Below, piece by piece: positions 1 through 9,945 of a DNA stretch of 64,000 bases. Within the stretch, counting starts at the first letter, position 1. Every line of letters begins with the position of its first letter. This DNA comes from Brasenia schreberi (Eukaryota > Streptophyta > Magnoliopsida > Nymphaeales > Cabombaceae), in assembly GCA_036023115.1 (NCBI GenBank), contig JAYKKT010000086.1, positions 16,383,501 through 16,447,500 on the forward strand. Direction: 5' to 3'. Made by a program: the position numbers and the translations under genes. The notes below the pieces were generated by a model that was not told the origin of the DNA, did no database searches, and saw only the letters and a list, made by a program, of their open reading frames with translations.

Positions 1-1132
1 CCTCTCTTTTCCAAGGTTCCCTAAAGAACATCTCTTGGCACCGTATCGTAAGTTTTTTTTAAATCAATAAATATCATGTAAAGGTTTTTCTTAGCTTTAA
101 AATATTCAATAAGACGTCTAGATCTATCGGGTATGAATTTGAATTTGTTCTTTATTATACGTGATATTTGTCTTAACCTACGTTCGATAATTCTTTCTCA
201 TAATTTCATAGTATAGCTCATTAACTTGATACCTCGATAATTCGCATAATTCTCAATGTCTCCCTTGTTCTTATATATGAGTATAAGTGTACTCGCTCTC
301 TATTTTTCGAACATCTTTTGGGTTCTTCATATTTCATTAAATAGTCTTGTAACCCAAGTGACCCTTATCTCAAGATTTTTCATTCTTCTACAGGACTATT
401 GTTCGGTCCTACAAATTTACCAACATTCATATATTTAAGAGTCCATTTGACTTTATTCTTTTGAATACGTTGATAAAAATTGTGGTTTATATACTTCTGT
501 ATTTTTATAAAAAACTTATAGAAATAATTTTTCTATATATTTTTTATATTATCATTTGCCACTAGAATCTTGTAATCATATCTTTGATGCATCTAACAAA
601 AGTAAGATCCTTAGTTTTCTTATTTCTAGACTTAACTATCTTAAAAATATTTTTTTAACCTTCTTTTGAGTTAAGTTTTTTATATAAATCCTCCTAAATT
701 TTGGCTTTTGCTTTACTAACGGTCGTTTTTGCTTATTTCTTTACTTTCTTATAATCATCCCAAGTTTCCGAGGTCTTCTTGACATAATTCAATTAGTAAC
801 ATTCCTTCTTTCTCTTGATTTTATCTTGCATCACTGCACTCAACCACCAAGCTATTTTTTGTGCTAGTACGCCTCCCTTAGGCTTGCCTAACACATCTTT
901 TGTCACTTCTTTAATATGTATAGTCATATTATTCCACATATTAGGTGTACCTACATAAATTCCAAAGATCTTCTTAAAACGAAATTTGTTTAAATATATT
1001 TTTCTCATATTAGGTGTAACTCCGCTCATGTAAGGGATCACCCTTGCATTGCCGGTCCCAAGCCCGGATAAAGGAGGAGGGTTGTGTTAGGCTTCCGACA
1101 GCCAGCGTAAAACTTCGTCGGATTTCTACAAC

Positions 1133-2059
1133 ATGGATTACAAAAATTATGAGCATTGCTTTGGGGCGTCCCCGCCTAGCGACGTGCTGCAGAGCCCGAA
1201 TGCAATAAGAAGTAAGCAAGGGCCACTACATTTTCGCCCGAATGTAGTGAATCAATTGCAGAGAGGGTTCCCACATCATGGACGGGTGGGGGTAAAGAAG
1301 TTAGTCCCACTACATTACTGCCCGAATGTAGTGAAAATTTTTCAGAGAGAGTCTCCGCATTTTGATTATGGACGGATGCGGGGGGTAAGGAAGCTAGTCC
1401 TAGATAATAAGATTCGTATTGGTTCTTGGAATATCGGAACATTATCGGGTAAGCTAATGGAGGTGGTAGATACTATGATTCGGAGAAAGATTCATATTCT
1501 ATGTTTACAAGAGACAAAATGGGTTGGAGAAAAAGCAAAGGAGATAGAGGATACAGGTTTTAAATTATGGTACTCAGGTAAAGAAAAGGCCCGAAACGGA
1601 GTTGGTATTATCATAAATAAAGATTTAAAGGAGAGTGTAGTAGACATACAACGATATGGTGACCGAATCATGACATTGAAATTAGTCTTAGGAGCAGAGG
1701 TTTTGAATATAGTTTGTGCTTACGCACCCCAAGTAGGACTAGAAGATAGTATAAAGACAGTTTTTTGGGAAGAGTTAGATAAGGTGTTTCAAAAGATTCC
1801 ACAAAGGGAGATGATTTGTTTAGGAGGAGATTTAAATGGACATGTTGGTAAAGAGGCATTAGGATATCAAGGGATTCATGGAAACTTTGGTTATGGGGAT
1901 ATAAACGAGGAAGGTAGGGAGATTTTAAATTTTGCTGTGTCATTTGATCTCTTTATAGTCAATACAATCTTCAAAAAACGAGATGAACATTTAATTACTT
2001 ATAAGAGTGGCTTATCACACACACAAATTGATTACTTTATTTGTAGAAAAAAAAGATAG
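1133..2059 (+). CDS. LINE APE-type endonuclease domain (frame broken at its end)
   Basis: The 308-residue frame opens with a family leader region (residues 1-90). A full apurinic/apyrimidinic-type endonuclease follows: [17 protein letters not shown] (metal-binding Glu), NIVCAYAPQ, the catalytic GGDLNGHVG, and [11 protein letters not shown] near the end. The enzyme nicks target DNA to prime reverse transcription. The frame stops at 2057-2059 only because of an extra A in a homopolymer. The sister copy at 22.5-25.7 kb reads through this point into residues leading to the RT. Genome annotations often name such plant RTE endonucleases after craniofacial development protein 2. This is an element gene, not a host gene. 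Confidence 0.88.
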   Translation: MDYKNYEHCFGASPPSDVLQSPNAIRSKQGPLHFRPNVVNQLQRGFPHHGRVGVKKLVPLHYCPNVVKIFQRESPHFDYGRMRGVRKLVLDNKIRIGSWNIGTLSGKLMEVVDTMIRRKIHILCLQETKWVGEKAKEIEDTGFKLWYSGKEKARNGVGIIINKDLKESVVDIQRYGDRIMTLKLVLGAEVLNIVCAYAPQVGLEDSIKTVFWEELDKVFQKIPQREMICLGGDLNGHVGKEALGYQGIHGNFGYGDINEEGREILNFAVSFDLFIVNTIFKKRDEHLITYKSGLSHTQIDYFICRKKR

Positions 2060-2165
2060 AGCGTGTTGTAAAGATTGTAAGGTAATTCCAAGAGAAAGCT
2101 TAACCACCCAACATCGACTTTTAGTTATGGATTTATAAATAAAAAAATGGACAAAGAAGAAAAGA

Positions 2166-4265
2166 GTGCATCGAGCTATTCGGACTAAATGGTGGAACCT
2201 CAAAAGCGAGAAAGAAGGTATATTTAAACAGAAAGTCCTTCAAGGAGATGTTTGGAATTATGTTGGCACACCCTCTCATATGTGGAACAATATGGCTATA
2301 CATATTAGGAAAGTGGCGAAAGATGTGTTAGGGGTATCTAAGGGAGGTGTACCGGCACAAAAAGAAGCTTGGTGGTGGAGTGAAATAGTACAAAATAAAA
2401 TCAAGGCAAAGAGGGCATGTTACAAATTACATTACGCTAAGAAAACTAGTGAAACTTTAGAAGCTTATAAGAAAGCAAAAAAGGAAGCAAAAAAGGCCAT
2501 TAGTGAAGCAAAAGCTAAGATTTGGGAGGACTTATATAAAAAACTCAACTCAAAAGAGGGTGAAAGAGATATTTTTAGGATAGCTAGGGCTAGAGATAAG
2601 AAAACTAAAGATCTAAATTTTGTTAGATGCATAAAAGACGAGGATGAAAAAATTCTAGTGGCAAATGATGATATAAGAAATAGATGGAAAAACTATTTTT
2701 ATAATTTTTTTAATGAAAATAAAGATGTTAGTATTAGTTTAGGAGATTTAGCTAAGTCAGAAAAGTATATAAACCACAATTTCTACCGACGTATTCAAAA
2801 GAATGAAGTCAAAGAGGCTCTTAAACATATGAAGAGTGGTAAATCGGTAGGACCAGATAATATTCCTATAGAAGTTTGGAAAATACTAGGAGAAATAGGA
2901 ATCACTTGGCTCACAAGACTATTTAATGAAATATGGAAAAACCAAAAGATGCCCGAGGAATGGAGAGCAAGTACACTTATACCCGTATATAAGAACAAGG
3001 GAGACATTCAAAATTGTATGAATTATCGAGGTATCAAGTTAATGAGTCATACTATGAAATTATGGGAAAGAATTATCGAACGTAGGTTAAGACAAGTATC
3101 AAGTACAACAGAGAACCAATTTGGATTTATGCCAGGTAGATCTACTATTGAAGCGATTCACCTTCTGAGACGTCTTATGGAACATTTTAGAGCAAAAAAG
3201 AAAGGCCTTCACATGATATTTATTGATCTAGAAAAAGCTTATGATAGGGTACCGAGGGAGGTTCTTTGGAGAACTTTGGAAAAAAGAGGTATCCCATTGA
3301 CATATATTAACCTTATAAGAGACATGTATGATGGTGCAAAAACATGTGTGAGGACTCATGAAGGAACGACAGACTTCTTTGAAGTTAATATTGGGTTACA
3401 TCAAGGATCAACTTTAAGTCCATACTTATTTATAATGGTGATGGATGAGTTAACAAAACATATTCAAGATGAAGTACCTTGGTGTATGTTATTTGCAGAT
3501 GACATTGTATTAGTGGAGGAGTCTAAGGAAAAAGTTAATAGAAAATTGGAACTATGGAGAGAAACATTAGAAAACAAAGGCCTCCGACTTAGTAGAACAA
3601 AGACAGAATATATGGAATGTAAGTTTGATCATTTGGCTACTTCAAAGGACATAGAAATTAAAATTGGCACACATTGCATTCCCCAAAAGGAAAGTTTTAA
3701 ATACCTAGGGTCAATTTTTCAAAGTGATGAAAGAATTGATGGAGATGTTACACATAGAATTAATGCTGGTTGGTTAAAATGGAGAGGAGCATCAGGTATT
3801 CTTTGTGATAAGAAGATACTATTAAAATTAAAAGGTAAATATTATAGAGCAGCAATTAGGCCTGCCATGTTTTATGGTTCTGAGTGTTGGGCAGTTAATC
3901 ATCAACATGTACAAAAGATGTCTGTGACAGAAATGAAGATGTTGAGATGGATGAGTGGCCATACAAGAAAAGACCATATACATAATGAGGTTATTAGAAA
4001 CAAATTAGGAGTGGCACCAATAGAGGATAAAATGAGAGAACATCGTTTAAGATGGTTTGGACATATAGAAAGAAGATCAAAAGAAGAACCTGTAAGAAGG
4101 TTAGAAAAACTAAATTTGGAAAGTATTAAAAGAGGTAGAGGACGACCACAAAAGTGTTGGAAAGAAACAATAAAGAATGATCTAGTTTATTGGGAGTTAA
4201 TTGCTAACATGGCACACGATAGGGATCTTTGGAAACAAAGAATCCATGTAGCCGACCCCGTCTAG
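2166..4265 (+). CDS. LINE reverse transcriptase (RTE clade)
   Basis: The 699-residue frame is open across the whole RT. A Lys/Ala-rich linker (residues 60-130) is followed by fingers and palm: [41 protein letters not shown] (first catalytic Asp), [13 protein letters not shown], and [11 protein letters not shown] (the ADD catalytic pair). A C-terminal region has [24 protein letters not shown] and [12 protein letters not shown]. The start is simply the first Met after the upstream nonsense codon; the real protein is a fusion with the endonuclease. The open frame over 2.1 kb makes this the best-preserved copy here, but the element is probably inactive because of the upstream frameshift and stop. 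Confidence 0.9.
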   Translation: MHRAIRTKWWNLKSEKEGIFKQKVLQGDVWNYVGTPSHMWNNMAIHIRKVAKDVLGVSKGGVPAQKEAWWWSEIVQNKIKAKRACYKLHYAKKTSETLEAYKKAKKEAKKAISEAKAKIWEDLYKKLNSKEGERDIFRIARARDKKTKDLNFVRCIKDEDEKILVANDDIRNRWKNYFYNFFNENKDVSISLGDLAKSEKYINHNFYRRIQKNEVKEALKHMKSGKSVGPDNIPIEVWKILGEIGITWLTRLFNEIWKNQKMPEEWRASTLIPVYKNKGDIQNCMNYRGIKLMSHTMKLWERIIERRLRQVSSTTENQFGFMPGRSTIEAIHLLRRLMEHFRAKKKGLHMIFIDLEKAYDRVPREVLWRTLEKRGIPLTYINLIRDMYDGAKTCVRTHEGTTDFFEVNIGLHQGSTLSPYLFIMVMDELTKHIQDEVPWCMLFADDIVLVEESKEKVNRKLELWRETLENKGLRLSRTKTEYMECKFDHLATSKDIEIKIGTHCIPQKESFKYLGSIFQSDERIDGDVTHRINAGWLKWRGASGILCDKKILLKLKGKYYRAAIRPAMFYGSECWAVNHQHVQKMSVTEMKMLRWMSGHTRKDHIHNEVIRNKLGVAPIEDKMREHRLRWFGHIERRSKEEPVRRLEKLNLESIKRGRGRPQKCWKETIKNDLVYWELIANMAHDRDLWKQRIHVADPV

Positions 4266-5797
4266 TATGGGAAAAGGCTTAGTTGTTGTTGTTTGTTTGT
4301 TGTTATATTTTTTCTCATATTTGAAGTTCCACCATCTACTTCAAATAGCTATATGCACTCTATTCTTCTTTGTCCACTTTTTTACCTATTAATCTATTAT
4401 TAAAAGTCGATGTTGAGTAGTTAAGATTTTTCCTATAATTACCTTACAATATTTACAATACAATCTATCTTTTTTTCTACAAATAAAATAATCAATTTGT
4501 GTTTGTAACAATCCACTCTTATAAGTAATTAAATATTCATATCTTTTTTTAAAATTGTATTGTCTATAAATAGATCAAAAGTCATAGCAAAATTTAAAAT
4601 CTCCCTACCCTCCTCATTTATATCCCCAAAACCATAGTTTCCTTGAATACCTTGATAAGCTAATGCATCTTTATCAATATGTCCATTTAAGTCTCCTCCC
4701 ATACAAATCATCTCCTTTTGTGGAATTCCTTAAATTATCTTATCTAACTCCTCCTAAAAAGCCTTATTTATACTATCTTCTAATCCTACTAAGGGTGCAT
4801 AAGCGCAAGCTCTATTCAAAGCCTCTACTCCTAACACTAATTTTACTATGATAATTCGATCATCATATCGTTGTATGTATACTACACTATCTTTTAAATC
4901 TTTATTTATAATAATATCAACTTTATTTTGAGCCTTTTCCTTTCTTTAGTACCATAATTTAAAACTTGTATTTTCAATCTCCTTTGTTTTTGTCCAACCC
5001 ACTTTGTCTCTTATAAACAGAATATGAATCTTTCTCCGAATCATAGTATTTACCACCTCCATTAACTTGTCGGTCATTGTTACGATATTCAAAGTACCAA
5101 TATGAATCTTATTATTTAGCACTAGCTCCCTTACCCCATCTTCGTCCATATTGTCTTCGTCCATACTAAAAATGTGGAGAGTCGTAACTTGTTCATTACA
5201 TTCGAGCGATAATATAGCGGGACTAACTTCTTTACCCACACTCGTCGATGTGGGAACCCTATTTGCAATTGATTCACTACTTCCAGATGAAGTTGTAGAT
5301 GTCTTTGCTTACTTTTCAATATATTCAAGATCTACAATGCATCGCTAAGAGGGAATACCCCAACGCAATGCTTATAATTTATAAAATTCACGGTAGATAA
5401 GTCTGACAAAGTTTTACGTTGGTTGTCAAAAGCCTAACGCATTCCTCCTCCTTTATTTGGGCCCGGGACCGGCCATGCAAGGATGATCCCTTACATGAGT
5501 GGAGTAATGTGTATCATACATACACACAGTTTTTTTGGGATAGATATATATACATAATTACAACCTGCTAGTATACTTTAAAGTTTGGTTATTGTTGAAC
5601 CACTTAAAATTACTCTATCCAGACCAATCCACATTTGGAGAATCCCCCTTCACTAGAAATATTTTGAATAATAAGATGGTTTTAATTACATCAGTTCAGT
5701 AAAACCGACATAATCTTATGTGTATAATGGGGTTTAGAACTGTTGTAATATAAATTAATGATACGGCATTAAGAGACCCTTTATTTCTCGCGCTTGA

Positions 5798-5799
<2 letters not shown>

Positions 5800-5841
<42 letters not shown>
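5800..5841. repeat. (CT)n microsatellite
   Basis: About 21 uninterrupted CT units. Confidence 0.97.
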
Positions 5842-5846
<5 letters not shown>

Positions 5847-6549
5847 TCTATTACAGAAAGAAGTTCGTTTAACCTCTAAATCTAGACCGACTATGAAACT
5901 AAGAAATCAGATAAGAGTTATTGTGCATCTATCGTGTCTAGCCTTTGACAACAAATCTTTGTATATAAAAAGAAAGCGCCCTTCAGTCTTTAACCTGTGA
6001 ATTCGCGCATTTCTTAAAGCTTTTCTAATTAGGGTTTTCGAGGTCAGTAGCAAGTTTCTCAGCTCATCAAAAAGTGCTGCCCTCAAGTTCAATTGAGCTT
6101 TGATCTTCATGCTCAAGCATTTGCATGACTTATACTCAAGTAATCTCTGCTCGAGCATGCTAGTTAGGCCGTATTAAGTTGGCATGATCATTCTCAACTC
6201 AAGTAATTGGTGCTCCATAGACCTCCAGTCAATTAAGCCCAGCTCAACTAAAACATGTGGCTTTATGAGACTCCCTCTTTAGTTAGCTTCTGGAATCTTC
6301 GCTGCACTAATTTGCATTTGACCTTTGCTACCACTTGAGTTTTCATCACTCATCGCTAAAGATTTATTTTTTAAAAACTAGAACTTGCCTCATGCTCAAA
6401 TTTGTGCCTCGTTGTCCAGAATCGAGATGAAAATTTTCTTCTAAAACATTCAATTGACAACTCTTTACAAAGAATGGTCGCATTCAAAAGAAAAACACAA
6501 CTCTCTGACGACCATTTAGACAACCCTTGCAGTATTTCAAGTACTTTAT

Positions 6550-6599
<50 letters not shown>
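6550..6599. repeat. (GA)n microsatellite
   Basis: About 24 GA units with one AA interruption near the left end. Confidence 0.97.
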
Positions 6600-6600
<1 letters not shown>

Positions 6601-7204
6601 CAATGCTAAATACTACTTAAACATTTCTACAGTTCTCTTTGAGAGTAATGGAAGATATTTGAATTAGAAGTTTTTTTTTTTGTACTTCATCATATACATT
6701 AAATACAAAGTAATTCAAATCTGAGGACATCATGCATTTAGAGCTGCATATATTTATCGAGGGAGAGAATGGGAGTTCATGCTAACCTTTTTTGACCATC
6801 TATATGTTTGATCGGGTGGTCCATAATCTTTTTGAGGAGGTTGTCTCTCTCTCTATATATACATATAGATACCATATATATATATACACATATATGCAAG
6901 AACCTTAAGGGATTTTAAGAACCGTTCAATTATTTCAGCTCTACTTCAGTCCAATTAATTAGTGAAGGCATACTTTATACATGTAGATGGATTGCAAAAA
7001 AATTACATAGCTGCCACACGCATACCAACATTTTGCTATTCACATAACCTAAGCACCTTTTCTACCCAAAATACTCTCACCAAATACTCTCTTCCCTTTT
7101 CTCCCTTTTTTCCCTCCCTCTCTCCATCGGCATCTTGTTCTCTCTCTCTCTCACTAGGGCACACAAGCAAACGCACCATCAGAAGTTTGCTCCCAAAACC
7201 CAAA

Positions 7205-7327
7205 CATGGCCCATTTCATGGAGCAGCCAGTAGCTTGGGCGTTTGCTCCATGCACCAAACACGCCCAAATGCATTTGATCCAAGGAGAAGATGCCCAAGC
7301 TGGCATCTACTCCATGAAATGGACATG
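7205..7327. ncRNA. MIR-like imperfect foldback (candidate small-RNA precursor)
   Basis: Bases 7205-7249 pair with 7284-7327 around a loop of about 34 nt. Paired blocks are symmetric about one centre (coordinate sums about 14533): CATTTCATGGAG with CTCCATGAAATG, AGCTTGGGC (7232-7240) with GCCCAAGCT (7293-7301), and CTCC (7246-7249) with GGAG (7284-7287), separated by small bulges. The loop contains the 12-bp palindrome CAAATGCATTTG (7266-7277). Stem length, small bulges and loop size fit a plant pre-miRNA or a recent inverted duplication. I do not recognise a known miRNA family. The strand of any transcript is unknown. A pyrimidine-rich leader-like tract lies on the plus strand at 7080-7160. 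Confidence 0.4.
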
Positions 7328-8519
7328 GCCCCGTGCCGTTGGTACTTTTAGCCTTGTTATCCTTCATCTTATCATGTCTTATTCCGTCTTGTTTTTATCC
7401 TTCTTCGATACCTCGTGAGGCAAATGTTTCCTCCCCTCGGTCACCCGTCTTTCGTCTTTGTTAGAAAAAATTCAGTAGCCTGCCAGATTTTTATTTCAAG
7501 CTGTCAAAGAAGAGGAGAAGGAGAAGAGGAGGTGGGAGTCCATTTGTCAGAGAAGGGGAAGAAGTGGAGGGGTTGAGAAGAAGAGGAAGGGTGAGAAGGG
7601 AGCTTATCAACAAGCACACACGAGCATTGACGGTAGTGGCAGTGACGATGGATACGGCAGAAGGGAGAATAGAGACGAGTGAGTGTAGGGAGTATCTGTA
7701 GCGTTGAACATGAAGATGTCCATGCTTTCTCTAGCTGTTGAACATCCTCGTGCTTTTAGTGGCAAAGCAAGCTCTTGACATTCTCTTATCTTGCTTTTCT
7801 TTTCATAAATGAATCTTTTTCATCTCGTAAATGATTGTTTCACATTTTGGTTTTCAAAGTGCCCAAATTTAGCCCGTTGTATTAGTAAGCTTGGGTTAAG
7901 GTGGGGAGAAATCAAGTTCAGTTGAGTCCTTCGATAGTCTGAATACTTTGTGGACTCCTGCAATTGCACTTGAAAGGCTTGGAAGCACCACATCAGAGCT
8001 ACCTTTCTCATAGGTTGCCGGAATTATATAATGCCCTCTACAACAATTCAGGAATGGCTTTTCATAACTCTAGGATGCCCCATATGCATCCATTCTAGCA
8101 ACTTTTCAATGTACACAAATGTACCTAGACACAATCTCTCTCTCTCTCAAATATATTCTTGAATGGAAATTGAAAAGAGATGCAATTCCAGTTCCTTTGG
8201 GAACGGTAAGATCTTTGACACAAAAAGAACAGGTTGATCCGTTTCATCTTGACTTGGTTTTGTTTCCTTGTTTTTTTTTCTTTTGAACAATACTGAATCG
8301 GTTCTTCCCCTACCAGTATCAAATAGAACGTGCTCAACAAGATTTTCTTGATTTAGAACCTGCTTTTTGGTTCCTGGTTAATACTCCAAGCTGTGTAGAT
8401 GTTTTTTTGGTTTGAGATTTGATATATGGAACAGCCAGCAATAAAGCCTCCAAAAGGGTTAGACTTGGTAGCACGAAACCGTAATATTAGCTGCTATTCA
8501 GGGTTTCAACTCCCAATGG

Positions 8520-8768
8520 GCGCTAACCCAGTGACAACCATCGGCCTTGGGGCAAGGGCCCTAGCCTTCGGTGGGTTGTCCAGACCCCCAAGAGGTGGCT
8601 TCTCATGACGCAGTTGCATAGGCAACCCTCCAACTCTTTAACATCAAACAGGGCACAGGTCCACAGATTGTCACTTTTTTTCTTTTGATACACGGAAGCC
8701 AGTTGCATGCCCCAGGTATTGAGCTCATGAACTTCGCCTTGTTAATTGAACCCCTAGCAAGGTGAGCT
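8520..8768 (-). repeat. Possible tRNA-type SINE (minus strand)
   Basis: Read on the minus strand from 8768, a box-A-like word (TAGCTCACCTTGC) is followed about 35 nt later by a box-B-like GTTCATGAGC. A GC-rich body then runs to about 8520 and contains CCTCTTGGGGGTCTGG. Box B departs from the consensus and no target duplication was found, so this is tentative. Confidence 0.3.
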
Positions 8769-9459
8769 ATTGAATTACAGGCCAAAATCAACTAACAAAA
8801 GGCAGCAAACGCAAAACAGCGCCTTTCAGATGTCTGTATCTTCTTACCCATGTGGGAAATCATACTCCAGCAGAGACAGTAGAACGTTTTCTATTGAATT
8901 ACAGGCCAAAATCAACAAACAAAATGCAACCCCAGGTAATGACGTCTAGAAAGGATATTTTCTTCCTTTTTCGGCTTCAGCAGACAAGTGTCATTCTGCA
9001 TCACATGCCCTTTTATTATAAGGCATTTCTGCGAATACAAGTAATGTGCCTCATGATACTTCAATTCAACTAGAACGCTACGTTAAGTTTGGCTTGTCGG
9101 ATCTTCCAAATGGTAACTAGAATTAACTCCACTGATGACTTCTTGAATTACATGCGAAAGAATAGAGATGTTCACGACATCACCACACTTCATGCACAAG
9201 TAAGACCTAGATGACCACTTACACAGCATGTACATTTCCATCTGCACCAATTAATTCAGTTTGATACCTTGGTTGAGATGAATCAGCTACTCCAGTGAAC
9301 CAAACTTAAAATCAAGCGGTTTTGTGCACTCAATCAAATGCTAACTGTTTATTATGGTGATTCTTTGGCATCCCGACATCAGATACCATACCTTTTGCCA
9401 GTCAAATCTCACTAATTGTATCTGCACAAGCTATCGAACAAAATTATATACAATACTTA

Positions 9460-9910
9460 TCAAATTGGTTTCTTATCGTGTCTGACACAAACAAGATCAT
9501 CCAATCTGTTGCCATCCATTTTATATAGGGAGACTCCCTCCATTTGAACATAGTGTTCTTGTGCTTCCCTCCTAAGTTTTTCGAATGGAAGTACTTCCCA
9601 CTTCATGTAATTTGAAGACTTACGAGTTTCAGTCATGTCAGCTGACCCAGAAATCTTGGTAACTCCTGGGCTTGCAGTGCCCCACACCTTACAGCTGTTA
9701 AACTGTCCTAACCCTTCAGCATTAGCATCATCTTTCTTTAAATGCAATGCTGCTGCATGAGCAGCTCTGATCATGTCTCTGTTAGGCACATCTGACCAAT
9801 CTTGATTACGGCTTGCCCTCATAGGTGAATGGATTCTAATAACCTGCCCGTATTTCCGCACAATTACATAAAACTTAGTAGCTGTGTGCTGAATATGTGT
9901 GCGCACACAC

Positions 9911-9945
<35 letters not shown>

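Larger units (their letters stand above)
1012..4308 (+). mobile_element. Near full-length RTE-clade LINE with target duplication
   Basis: A complete-looking non-LTR element has a conserved leader (from about 1017, AACTCCGCTCATGTAAGGG), an APE-type endonuclease frame, a reverse-transcriptase frame and the family 3' end. That end follows the stop at 4265 with GGGAAAAGGCTTAGTTG and an imperfect (GTT)n tail. The flanking 13-bp repeat TTTTTCTCATATT occurs at 999-1011 and again at 4309-4321. The two coding blocks should be one frame. An eighth A in the poly-A run near 2047-2054 (seven in the copy near 23543) shifts the frame, and a CAA-to-TAA change near 2136 adds a stop. Lack of a poly-A tail and simple-repeat 3' ends fit the RTE clade rather than L1. 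Confidence 0.9.
1..5508 (-). mobile_element. Old RTE-clade LINE, minus strand, split by a younger LINE
   Basis: Both flanks of the 1012-4308 element are the complement of the same LINE family. Bases 1-998 match the reverse-transcriptase and linker part, and 4322-5508 match the linker, the endonuclease and the 5' leader. The 5' end lies near 5505, where the leader words around GATCCCTTACATG are seen in antisense. The two halves join across the younger insertion: a GTTTAAATATA word near 989 and a GAAGTTCCACCA word near 4323 are adjacent in the other copies. Translation on the minus strand gives recognisable but broken endonuclease pieces, for example GGDLNGHIDKDAL around 4650-4690. Stops and indels are frequent, so it is dead. 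The 3' end lies outside the window. Confidence 0.85.
5509..9459. other. Gene-poor stretch downstream of the sialyltransferase-like gene
   Basis: No exon with coherent coding content was recognised. The stretch holds CT and GA microsatellites, AT-rich blocks around 6860-6895, a pyrimidine-rich tract at 7080-7160 just before the 7205-7327 foldback, a purine-rich tract at 7500-7600, a SINE-like repeat at about 8520-8768, and a 26-bp word repeated at 8767-8792 and 8891-8916. Confidence 0.6.

Noticed and set aside
1133..2059. Host gene resembling craniofacial development protein 2
   Set aside because: This label is a known artefact for plant RTE endonucleases. The frame is part of a LINE with leader, RT and target duplications.
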